In this document: one piece after another, positions 24,454 to 31,364 of the stretch | How positions within the stretch are numbered: position 1 is the stretch's first letter | How the letters are laid out: every line of letters begins with the position of its first letter | From: Candidatus Saccharimonadota bacterium | Lineage (GTDB): Bacteria; Patescibacteriota; Saccharimonadia; Saccharimonadales; Saccharimonadaceae | Direction: 5' to 3' | Assembly: GCA_030528025.1 (NCBI GenBank) | Contig: JAUMZP010000004.1 | Coordinates: 1 to 48,918, forward strand | DNA: 48,918 nt | Position numbers and translations under genes: made by a program | Notes under the pieces: generated by a model | Told to the model about the DNA's origin: nothing | Databases searched by the model: none | Seen by the model: only the letters and a program-made list of their open reading frames with translations

Positions 24454-24774
24454 ATGGCTCAAAACAACCAAGGGCTCAAGATTCGGATTCGCCTCAAAGC
24501 ATACGACCACAAGGTGATCGACCAATCAGCTAAGCAAATTATCGACACCGCCCTACGTACTGGCGCAAACGTCGCAGGTCCTGTGCCACTACCAACGCGG
24601 CGCAGTAGCTACACAGTAGTAAAAAGCCCGCATGTATACAAGACTGGCGGTGAGACATTCGAGATGCGTGTCCACAAGCGCTTGATTGACATCACCAATG
24701 CTACACCCAAGACAATCGACAACCTTCACAACCTCAGCTTGCCAGCTGGCGTGGATGTCGAGATCCGGATGTAG
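24454..24774 (+). CDS. rpsJ: Ribosomal protein S10 (uS10)
   Basis: The 106-residue protein starts [20 protein letters not shown] and contains [20 protein letters not shown] and [12 protein letters not shown], the S10/NusE signature. Besides its role in the 30S head it can serve as NusE. AAAGGAGGAG lies 4-5 nt before the ATG; an upstream in-frame ATG at 24367 lacks a site. It is isolated, with no S10-operon genes next to it, and has an AT-rich leader of about 80 nt after TATAAT at 24362-24367. Confidence 0.96.
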   Translation: MAQNNQGLKIRIRLKAYDHKVIDQSAKQIIDTALRTGANVAGPVPLPTRRSSYTVVKSPHVYKTGGETFEMRVHKRLIDITNATPKTIDNLHNLSLPAGVDVEIRM

Positions 24775-24793
24775 CACCGCTATACGCTGATTA

Positions 24794-24830
24794 ATCAAAA
24801 AGAGTGATAACAACTATCACTCTTTTTGAT
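24794..24830. terminator. Shared terminator of rpsJ and the M16-like gene
   Basis: A perfect 16-bp stem (ATCAAAAAGAGTGATA with its complement) encloses ACAAC. On the plus strand TTTTTT follows. It lies 19 bp after rpsJ and 4 bp after the end of the convergent gene. Confidence 0.9.
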
Positions 24831-24834
24831 TTTT

Positions 24835-26259
24835 TTACGCTACCTGCTCAAACTCCTCTGCTGATAGCCTCCCTGGGATATCATCAAGCGTAATTAATGC
24901 TGACTCCATAGCATCGTAGATTGTCTGTGCGATAGATTGGCAGTCATTCTCGATCGTCATGTGAGTGTTAAAGACTCGGTTCTTAAGCAATGCGGTTTTT
25001 GCAGCAAGTGTCACAGTCTCTGGTCGTATTTCCCAGCATGCACGAACGATGTCATCATAGCTCACTACCGGGTCTTCGTCCTTAAACCGTTTAATAATTT
25101 GTCGAGTCACCCACTGATGAAAGCGCTCTGCCTTTGTCTCATCGTCGATCCGCCATGATACTGCTTGCTGAGCAATCTCAAATACCTCGAGTGGCACTCC
25201 CTCGTTTGCAAGCTTTTGCAGCCCTTGCCATAGCTTTTTCTCAAACAGCGGCATATCACTGTCTTCGACGATGTAATGAATAATAAAGCGATATGATTGG
25301 CCGGTTTCGCGGACAGCCATATCATTCTTATTAAATATCGTGCAGTATTTTGCAGCACACCGCGCTTGATATAAGGGGTGGTCTTTGAAAGAGTCACCTA
25401 ATCGATTGGGCATGGTAAACAGCACCAATATACATTCTGCAAGCATCCGAGCGCTCATCTCCATCAGTGGATCTTGCGCAAAGTTGAGACGAAACCCGTG
25501 AAAGCCGATCGTATGCAACACGCCATTAAACTGAAAAAGTTTTGCTGAGAGTTGCGGCACGATAATTGTCCCATAGCGATCTTGTTGAGCCATTGTCTTA
25601 AGATAGCTCATTTGATAGAGCGGAAATCGCTGCCCAACCGCGGCACCATCACAGGCTTGCTCAATCGCCTGTAGAATTACCGTCTCATCCCAATCAGGCG
25701 CGTGCATATTAGCAGTGATAACAATGTCACTGTTAGCTAGTGTATAAAACATTCCATAAAATCGCTGCGCATCTCTTAGTGATATATCAGTTGCTGATTG
25801 AGTGCGCTGTGCGAGCTTTGGCCGTCCAAACATCTGACACTGGTTGTCGCTCATCAGTGCGGCGTCAATATCATGCTCTTCCTTGGCAAGCTCGGCAAGT
25901 GTGCGCTTTTTAGCAGTCTGGAAGGCATTACGTGTGATACGTGTTTGGTAGAGGCTATGTATCATGTGACCCAGCTTTGTAGCAAACTGCGGTGCGCTCT
26001 CTGCCTGAAGTGAATAAGCTACAAAATGCTGCAGCCGATCTTGGTAGATACACGCCGACGCACCAATGTGGTTATCGTTCATGGTTTGGGTCAAGATGTG
26101 CTGGACGATACGCGGTGCTTCGTAGATGCGAGCGTCACCAGCGTACTCATACCCTGCACGTACGGCAATGGTAGTTTGAATCGTTGTTGCGTCAGGAGTG
26201 TCGACCAGCCAGACAGGCAAACCCAGTGTGGTGGTATGCTTCGTGATAGTATAGTTCAT
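24835..26259 (-). CDS. M16 peptidase-like protein without the catalytic HxxEH motif
   Basis: The 474-residue protein resembles the two-domain unit of M16 (inverzincin) proteins: LGLPVWLVDTPDATTIQTTI near residue 12, then AVRAGYEYAGDARIYEAPRIVQHILTQ (in parts) where active enzymes have G-S-x-x-E...HxxEH. Here only the final histidine remains, so it should be non-catalytic, like the inactive partner of heterodimeric M16 pairs. No active partner is in the window. No signal peptide is visible. The ATG lies 6 nt after TATGAT (26271-26266), predicting a leaderless mRNA. The family call is by layout only. Confidence 0.6.
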   Translation of the reverse strand: MNYTITKHTTTLGLPVWLVDTPDATTIQTTIAVRAGYEYAGDARIYEAPRIVQHILTQTMNDNHIGASACIYQDRLQHFVAYSLQAESAPQFATKLGHMIHSLYQTRITRNAFQTAKKRTLAELAKEEHDIDAALMSDNQCQMFGRPKLAQRTQSATDISLRDAQRFYGMFYTLANSDIVITANMHAPDWDETVILQAIEQACDGAAVGQRFPLYQMSYLKTMAQQDRYGTIIVPQLSAKLFQFNGVLHTIGFHGFRLNFAQDPLMEMSARMLAECILVLFTMPNRLGDSFKDHPLYQARCAAKYCTIFNKNDMAVRETGQSYRFIIHYIVEDSDMPLFEKKLWQGLQKLANEGVPLEVFEIAQQAVSWRIDDETKAERFHQWVTRQIIKRFKDEDPVVSYDDIVRACWEIRPETVTLAAKTALLKNRVFNTHMTIENDCQSIAQTIYDAMESALITLDDIPGRLSAEEFEQVA

Positions 26260-26292
26260 AGTGGTATCATATCATCTTTTGTATAAAAAACA

Positions 26293-26320
26293 AAAATACC
26301 TCCCCTATGGGAGGTATTTT
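26293..26320 (-). terminator. Terminator of tuf
   Basis: AAAATACCTCCC and GGGAGGTATTTT form a perfect 12-bp stem with a CTAT loop, 24 bp beyond the tuf stop; on the minus strand it is followed by TG then T-rich sequence. Confidence 0.85.
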
Positions 26321-26344
26321 GTGAGTTTGCAAGTACTGTGCAAA

Positions 26345-27529
26345 CTACTTGACGATGTTGGTCACAACACCGGCACCGACTGTACGGCCACCTTCGCGGA
26401 TAGCGAAGTCTTGACCCTTGTCCATAGCGATTGGGGCGTTCAAGGTCACCTTGAAGGTCACTTGGTCGCCTGGCATCACCATTTCCTTGTCGGCAGGGAG
26501 CTCAATCTCGCCAGTCACGTCCGTTGTGCGGAAGTAGAACTGTGGCTTGTAGCCCTTGCTAAATGGTGTGTGGCGGCCACCCTCTTCCTTCTTAAGGATG
26601 TAGACTTCCGCCTCAAACTCGGTGTGTGGGGTGAGTGTGCCTGGAGCAACAATCACCTGACCACGCTCAATCTGGGTGCGCTCGATACCGCGCAGCAACA
26701 GACCAGCGTTGTCACCTGCCTGACCTTGGTCGAGGCTCTTCTTGAAGGCTTCAACACCAGTCACGACAGAGGTCTGAGTTGGCTTAAGACCAACAATCTC
26801 TACTGGGTCGTTGATCTTGATGACACCCTGCTCGATACGGCCAGTTGCAACTGTACCACGACCCTTGATCGAGAAGACATCCTCGATTGGCATCAAGAAT
26901 GGCTTGTCGAGGTCGCGCTGAGGCAACTCGAAGTAGTCGTCCATAGCAGCCACCAACTCCATCACAGCGTCTTCTGCCTCGGTGTCGCCCTCGAGCGCCT
27001 TGGTAGCAGAACCCTTGATGATTGGTGCGTTGTCGCCATCGTAGCCGTTCTTGGTGAGCAGCTCGCGGACGTCCATCTCAACCAACTCAACCAACTCTGG
27101 GTCAGCCAAGTCCATCTTGTTGAGGAAGACGACGATCTTTGGCACACCAACCTGGTGAGCAAGCAGCACGTGCTCGCGTGTCTGTGGCAATGGACCGTCG
27201 TTGGCGGCAACCACTAGCACAGCACCGTCAATCTGAGCGGCACCAGTAATCATGTTCTTGACGTAGTCGGCGTGACCTGGCATGTCAACGTGCGCGTAGT
27301 GGCGCTTCTCCGACTCGTATTCCTGGTGGGAGCTGGCGATGGTAATACCGCGTTGCTTCTCCTCAGGAGCGTTGTCGATGTCTTCGTAGTTGCGAGGTTT
27401 GTTTACATCGCTTGGAAGACGCTTTGCCAACACGTGAGTGATGGCAGCCGTTAACGTTGTTTTACCGTGGTCGACGTGACCCATAGTACCAACGTTAATG
27501 TGTGGCTTACTTCGATCGAAATCTGCCAT
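26345..27529 (-). CDS. tuf: Elongation factor Tu, cysteine-free
   Basis: The 394-residue GTPase has intact G motifs: [19 protein letters not shown] (G3, with Met in place of the usual Cys), NKMD and GSATK, then domains 2 and 3 ([29 protein letters not shown]). It delivers aminoacyl-tRNA to the ribosome. The protein contains no cysteine: the normal DCPGH and NKCD positions are Met. AAGGAG precedes the ATG by 13 nt. It is a single-gene unit, separated from fusA and rpsJ. Confidence 0.98.
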   Translation of the reverse strand: MADFDRSKPHINVGTMGHVDHGKTTLTAAITHVLAKRLPSDVNKPRNYEDIDNAPEEKQRGITIASSHQEYESEKRHYAHVDMPGHADYVKNMITGAAQIDGAVLVVAANDGPLPQTREHVLLAHQVGVPKIVVFLNKMDLADPELVELVEMDVRELLTKNGYDGDNAPIIKGSATKALEGDTEAEDAVMELVAAMDDYFELPQRDLDKPFLMPIEDVFSIKGRGTVATGRIEQGVIKINDPVEIVGLKPTQTSVVTGVEAFKKSLDQGQAGDNAGLLLRGIERTQIERGQVIVAPGTLTPHTEFEAEVYILKKEEGGRHTPFSKGYKPQFYFRTTDVTGEIELPADKEMVMPGDQVTFKVTLNAPIAMDKGQDFAIREGGRTVGAGVVTNIVK

Positions 27530-27627
27530 GTAGGTAAGTACTCCTTACTTATGTTAATATTTGGTACGACGCGAGCTACTTGCCGGAGTAGAGACACTAC
27601 GGCAAAACGCGTCGCGCGTTAGGATTT

Positions 27628-27656
27628 ATTATAGGGTGCGGTGGCAAAAAAGTAAA
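27628..27656 (-). promoter_or_regulatory. tuf promoter
   Basis: TTTACT (27656-27651) and TATAAT (27633-27628) are 17 bp apart. The leader is about 90 nt and holds the ribosome-binding site. Confidence 0.75.
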
Positions 27657-27660
27657 GTAG

Positions 27661-28425
27661 CTAGTCCCACCAAACATACCACTGTCGACTGCCGTATACC
27701 TGGTTTGCCAAAGCTTCAAAGGTCTCCGACCCTTGATAGACTGCGTCGCCATATGAAAAATAGAACAGCTCAACGGCAACCGCCTTAGCATCGGCATCGG
27801 TCTGCGGTGGACGCTCGACGTAATACTCAACAGTATCATGGCTGATAGCGGCAGGCACAGCACCGTACTTCTCATACCAATAGCGCGATACCGCCACCTG
27901 GATGGCTGGCTCGGGACAATCATTCCAACCACCCATACAGAGGTAGGCTAGCGCCTCATACGGTGCTGTGGTTGGTAGTTTGATAATAATGACCGGATTG
28001 TCGCTATCTGCCTGGAATGGGCTGATGAAGTCAACTGTAGTAGGGTCATCGTCATCAGGCGACGCCGAGAAGCCCGGCGCAAAATAGTCATCTACAGTAG
28101 AGATCTGCTGATCCTTTTTCGCTGTTTCAGCTGGTAGCTCCTGTGCAACGTGAGCAAAGAAGGTTGGTACATCAATTGCCTGCGATGCTTCCATGGTGCG
28201 CCGCACAAGCTCGGGGACTGTCTGAACGCCAGCGTTCTCTAGGCCTTCCGCTATCTCATCTAGAATGAGGCTATCAAGCGTCACAATCACCGGCGTGAAG
28301 CCCTCGTGCTTACCCTGCTCGCGAAGCTGCACATAGCGCTGCGTTGCGTTAACGACTTCGCATTCTACGTAGTCGACGCCAATCCCGGCAAAGAGTGTTT
28401 TGAATCGCTGCATTGTATCTGACAT
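27661..28425 (-). CDS. DUF4253-domain protein
   Basis: The 254-residue protein ends in a DUF4253-like domain: EALAYLCMGGWNDCPEPAIQ, then VAVSRYWYEKYGAVPAAISH, DTVEYYVERPP, and a terminal WYVWWD. The function of this domain is unknown; members often occur in accessory gene settings. The N-terminal 130 residues are acidic and not recognised. The start at 28425 is fixed by AAGGAGGAG 5 nt upstream, behind a TATAAT about 20 nt further up; the longer open frame to 28602 overlaps the ABC ATPase gene. It lies 40 bp after that gene but seems to have its own promoter. Confidence 0.8.
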   Translation of the reverse strand: MSDTMQRFKTLFAGIGVDYVECEVVNATQRYVQLREQGKHEGFTPVIVTLDSLILDEIAEGLENAGVQTVPELVRRTMEASQAIDVPTFFAHVAQELPAETAKKDQQISTVDDYFAPGFSASPDDDDPTTVDFISPFQADSDNPVIIIKLPTTAPYEALAYLCMGGWNDCPEPAIQVAVSRYWYEKYGAVPAAISHDTVEYYVERPPQTDADAKAVAVELFYFSYGDAVYQGSETFEALANQVYGSRQWYVWWD

Positions 28426-28465
28426 AGTACTCCTCCTTGGGCGCATTATAGCATGGAGGGATGTA

Positions 28466-29194
28466 TCAATCATTGCTGAGCGCAGCGAAGAAGGTGCGAA
28501 CCTTTGGCTGGGTGGAGTGATTAATGACCTGGGCTGGCGTACCATCTTCAATAATCTTACCCTCGTCAAGGAAGACAATCCGCGATGCAACATCGCGCGC
28601 AAACGACATCTCGTGTGTGACGACGATCATTGTAATCCCTGTTTCGGCAAGGTGCTTAATAACCGCTAGCACCTCATCGACCATCTCAGGGTCGAGCGCA
28701 CTCGTTGGCTCATCAAAAAGCAAAACTTTTGGCTGCATTGCCAAGGCACGGGCAATCGCTACCCGCTGCTTTTGCCCACCCGAGAGATGACTCGGGTATT
28801 CTTGGGCTTTGGCGCGAAGACCAACCAGATCAAGCATTTGAAGTGCCTGACGCTTAGCTTTGGCTCTTGATAGTTTGCGCACCTTGAGTGGTGCAAGCAT
28901 GATATTTTCAAGCACGGTCATATGCGGAAAGAGGTTAAACTGCTGAAAGACCATGCCAAGCTCAGTCCGGGCTTTGTTGAGGTCGGTCGCTGGATTGGTC
29001 ATATCAATACCATCAACCCATACTTCCCCGCTTGTCGGCGTCTCAATCATATTAATACAGCGAAGCAGCGTGCTTTTGCCACCACCACTCGAGCCCAAGA
29101 GGACTACAACCTCTCCCTGTTTGATTGTCAGGTCAATGCCGCGCAAGACATAATTGTTGCCATAGCGCTTGCGGAGCTGCTTGATATTAATCAT
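28466..29194 (-). CDS. glnQ: Polar amino-acid ABC transporter ATPase
   Basis: The 242-residue ATPase has Walker A GSSGGGKST (residues 34-42), the Q-loop VFQQFNLFPHMT, signature LSGGQKQRVAIARALA, Walker B KVLLFDEPTSALDP and the switch histidine in VVTHEM. It drives uptake through the neighbouring permease. Its start overlaps the permease gene by 8 bp. The closeness to GlnQ/HisP-type ATPases is clear; the exact amino acid is not. Confidence 0.92.
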   Translation of the reverse strand: MINIKQLRKRYGNNYVLRGIDLTIKQGEVVVLLGSSGGGKSTLLRCINMIETPTSGEVWVDGIDMTNPATDLNKARTELGMVFQQFNLFPHMTVLENIMLAPLKVRKLSRAKAKRQALQMLDLVGLRAKAQEYPSHLSGGQKQRVAIARALAMQPKVLLFDEPTSALDPEMVDEVLAVIKHLAETGITMIVVTHEMSFARDVASRIVFLDEGKIIEDGTPAQVINHSTQPKVRTFFAALSND

Positions 29195-29888
29195 GCGCTT
29201 TAAGCCTCCTCTCTACTCGATTCATCACCCACGTAAATAGCGTGGTGAGGGCAAGGTAAATCATTGCAGCGGCAAAGAGCGATTCAAAGGCGGTGGCCGT
29301 TTGGAAGCGGATATTATCAGCACCACGCATCAGATCGTTCATACCAATCCAACCAACAACTGATGTCTCCTTGAGGAGCGAAATCCCTTCGCTGATCAGT
29401 GACGGCAATGACTGCTTGAGTGCTTGAGGCAGGATGATATAACGCATGGTTTGCCAGCGACTCAAGCCAAGCGAGCGCGCCGCTTCGACTTGTCCGTTAT
29501 CGATACTTTCGATCCCGCCTCGAATAATCTCAGCAATATACGCACCACTGTTGATACCAAAGGCAAGGCTTGCAATCCACAGTTTTGGCACCCCACGGTA
29601 CGAGCCAAATACCACGTAATACATAATGAGTAGCTGCACCAAAGCAGGTGTGCCGCGAATGACCGTGGTATAGGCATGAGCCAAGCTCACCCATGGCCGC
29701 CAGCGCTGGAGGCGATGTAGTTTGCATGTGCGAAATGGTTGCCAAGCAGACTGCTGCATGAGAGCGACAACCAGGCCAATCACGAGCCCAATGATCGTTG
29801 AGAAAACGGTCAGAAGAATCGTCACTTCTAGGCCGCGCCACAAGAAAAGATAGCGCTCGTCGCCAAAGAGGATATCCCACACATTCAT
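29187..29888 (-). CDS. glnP: Polar amino-acid ABC transporter permease
   Basis: The 233-residue permease has several membrane spans and the HisM/GlnP-type loop: RGTPALVQLLIMYYV and the EAA motif EAARSLGLSRWQTMRYIILPQA. About 20 extra residues (PFRTCKLHRLQRWRPW) form a basic insert between the first span and the conserved core. Its ATG overlaps the stop of the binding-protein gene by 4 bp, so the three genes are translationally coupled. Confidence 0.92.
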   Translation of the reverse strand: MNVWDILFGDERYLFLWRGLEVTILLTVFSTIIGLVIGLVVALMQQSAWQPFRTCKLHRLQRWRPWVSLAHAYTTVIRGTPALVQLLIMYYVVFGSYRGVPKLWIASLAFGINSGAYIAEIIRGGIESIDNGQVEAARSLGLSRWQTMRYIILPQALKQSLPSLISEGISLLKETSVVGWIGMNDLMRGADNIRFQTATAFESLFAAAMIYLALTTLFTWVMNRVERRLKAHD

Positions 29889-30703
29889 GGCTGCGCCACT
29901 CCGAAGTGTTTTTTGATGAGCTTATCGTAGCGGCCATCACGCTTCATTGCAGCAATACTGGCGTTTACTTCAGCGAGTAGTTTGCTATTACCCTTTTTGA
30001 TAGCAATGGCGTAATCCTCGTGCGAGAGGTTGCGTGGCAAGGCAACGAGCTGCGGGTTCGTGGCAAGGTATTGCTGAGCTGGCCCATCATCCATAATGGC
30101 AGCGTCGATCCGCCGACTGCTGAGCTCTTGCACGACACTAGCTGTCGATTGGAGTTGTACCACCTGCGCCCCACGAATCTTGTGTGCCAGTGTATCGGCT
30201 GTGGTGCCAAGCTGCACGCCAATTCGCCTGCCAATGAGGTCATCACTGGTGGCAATTGTTGAGCCAGTCTTTGGTACAATTATCTTTTGGGCTGCAGTAT
30301 AGTACGTGTGCGAAAACTCAGCATTTTTACGCCGATCTGGCGTGACAGTCATACCAGCTGCGATGAGGTCGATTCGCCCAGCCTGTAGTGCTGGCAAGAG
30401 GCCATCAAAAGCGATCTCCTCAATTTGTAACGAACGGTTTGTGTCCTTAGCAATCTCCCGTACAAGGTCAATGTCAAAGCCAACGATCTCCTGCCCCTGC
30501 TTATATTCAAACGGCTTAAAGCCAGGATCGGTGCCCAGCACGAGTGTTTTTTCCAGACCACTGCCAGCCGTCTTAGTGGTAGAGGCTGCTGGGCTCAGCT
30601 CGACATCCCAATACATATAGCCCAGCAAAGCTACTGCCACAGCAGTGAAACTCAGCCATTTGAGCCGTGTCAGTCTGCGTTGCCGACGAGTCGATTGCGC
30701 CAT
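29885..30703 (-). CDS. Polar amino-acid ABC transporter substrate-binding protein, membrane-anchored
   Basis: The 272-residue protein (start at 30703) is a family 3 periplasmic-type binding protein: LGTDPGFKPFEYKQGQEIVG, FDIDLVREIAKDTNRSLQIE, the LIAAGMTVTPDR hinge and RIGVQLGTTAD. It has a basic N-terminus and one hydrophobic segment (about 17-31) but no lipobox cysteine, so it is held by an uncleaved anchor or released, unlike most Gram-positive-type binding lipoproteins. It has no cysteine at all. The ATG lies 7 nt after TATACT and is predicted leaderless. Confidence 0.9.
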   Translation of the reverse strand: MAQSTRRQRRLTRLKWLSFTAVAVALLGYMYWDVELSPAASTTKTAGSGLEKTLVLGTDPGFKPFEYKQGQEIVGFDIDLVREIAKDTNRSLQIEEIAFDGLLPALQAGRIDLIAAGMTVTPDRRKNAEFSHTYYTAAQKIIVPKTGSTIATSDDLIGRRIGVQLGTTADTLAHKIRGAQVVQLQSTASVVQELSSRRIDAAIMDDGPAQQYLATNPQLVALPRNLSHEDYAIAIKKGNSKLLAEVNASIAAMKRDGRYDKLIKKHFGVAQP

Positions 30704-30710
30704 GCATATA

Positions 30711-30772
30711 AGTATAAGCGCTTTGCTAGACGGATGCAAGTACTTGTATTGTTCTATTTACCGCGTTATGAT
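30711..30772. promoter_or_regulatory. Back-to-back promoters of the ABC operon and hsp20
   Basis: Minus strand: TTGCAT (30739-30734), 17 bp, TATACT (30716-30711). Plus strand: TTGTAT (30744-30749), 17 bp, TATGAT (30767-30772). Only 4 bp separate the two -35 boxes, so the polymerases would compete. TTGTATT (30744-30750) and AATACAA (30776-30782) form an inverted repeat around the hsp20 core promoter, a possible operator. Confidence 0.65.
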
Positions 30773-30806
30773 AAGAATACAAAAGCAACACATAAGGAGG
30801 CACCCT

Positions 30807-31247
30807 ATGAGTAGTCTTACAAAATACAATCCATTTGAGGAATTGCGCGCATTGCAGCGGCAGCTGTTTGATAATCCCTTTACCACGACACTCAGCCAAG
30901 CTGTCACAGCCGATGTCTACACAGTGGATAATACACTGGTTGTTGAAGCACACGTGCCAAACTTTGCCGAGGAAGACCTCGATGTAAGCCTTGACAATGG
31001 TGCGCTCGTCATCCGCGGCGAACGGCACGAAAAAACCGAGGACAAACAGCGCAACTACGTCGTTCGTGAGAGCAGCACAAGTTTCTGCCGTCGTGTACAG
31101 GTACCAGATGGTAGCGATGTTGAGCAGATTAAGGCCCATCTAGAGGACGGTATCTTGAGGGTAACGGTACCACTGAAGCCATTACCTGCGCCGCAAAAAA
31201 TTGCCGTCAAGAAAATAGCCAAGCACGATAAGAAAACAAAAAAGTAG
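30807..31247 (+). CDS. Small heat-shock protein, Hsp20/alpha-crystallin family
   Basis: The 146-residue protein has a short N-terminal region (KYNPFEELRALQRQLFD), an alpha-crystallin domain (about 30-125; DVYTVDNTLVVEAHVPNF to HLEDGILRVTVPL, with the conserved G-x-L) and a basic Lys-rich tail. It holds unfolding proteins in solution. TAAGGAGG lies 6 nt before the ATG. It is a single-gene unit. No CIRCE element is present here, in contrast to clpP. Confidence 0.95.
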   Translation: MSSLTKYNPFEELRALQRQLFDNPFTTTLSQAVTADVYTVDNTLVVEAHVPNFAEEDLDVSLDNGALVIRGERHEKTEDKQRNYVVRESSTSFCRRVQVPDGSDVEQIKAHLEDGILRVTVPLKPLPAPQKIAVKKIAKHDKKTKK

Positions 31248-31270
31248 TACGAGCCATAGCCTTGCATTAA

Positions 31271-31298
31271 CAAAAGCCGGCGTATATGCCGGCTTTTG
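31271..31298 (+). terminator. Terminator of hsp20
   Basis: CAAAAGCCGGC and GCCGGCTTTTG form a perfect 11-bp stem with a 6-nt loop (GTATAT), 23 bp after the hsp20 stop. Confidence 0.85.
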
Positions 31299-31315
31299 TG
31301 CGTTATTAAGATAAT

Positions 31316-31344
31316 TAAAACACCCCTGTAGCAGAGGTGTTTTA
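31316..31344 (-). terminator. Terminator of fusA
   Basis: TAAAACACC and GGTGTTTTA form a 9-bp stem around an 11-nt loop that can extend through CTG/CAG. It lies 20 bp beyond the fusA stop. Confidence 0.8.
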
Positions 31345-31364
31345 TAGAGATGATATAAGAAGAC

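Noticed and set aside
26261-27217. 318-codon plus-strand frame over tuf
   Set aside because: Fully antisense to EF-Tu, whose sequence is strongly conserved; it has no independent support.
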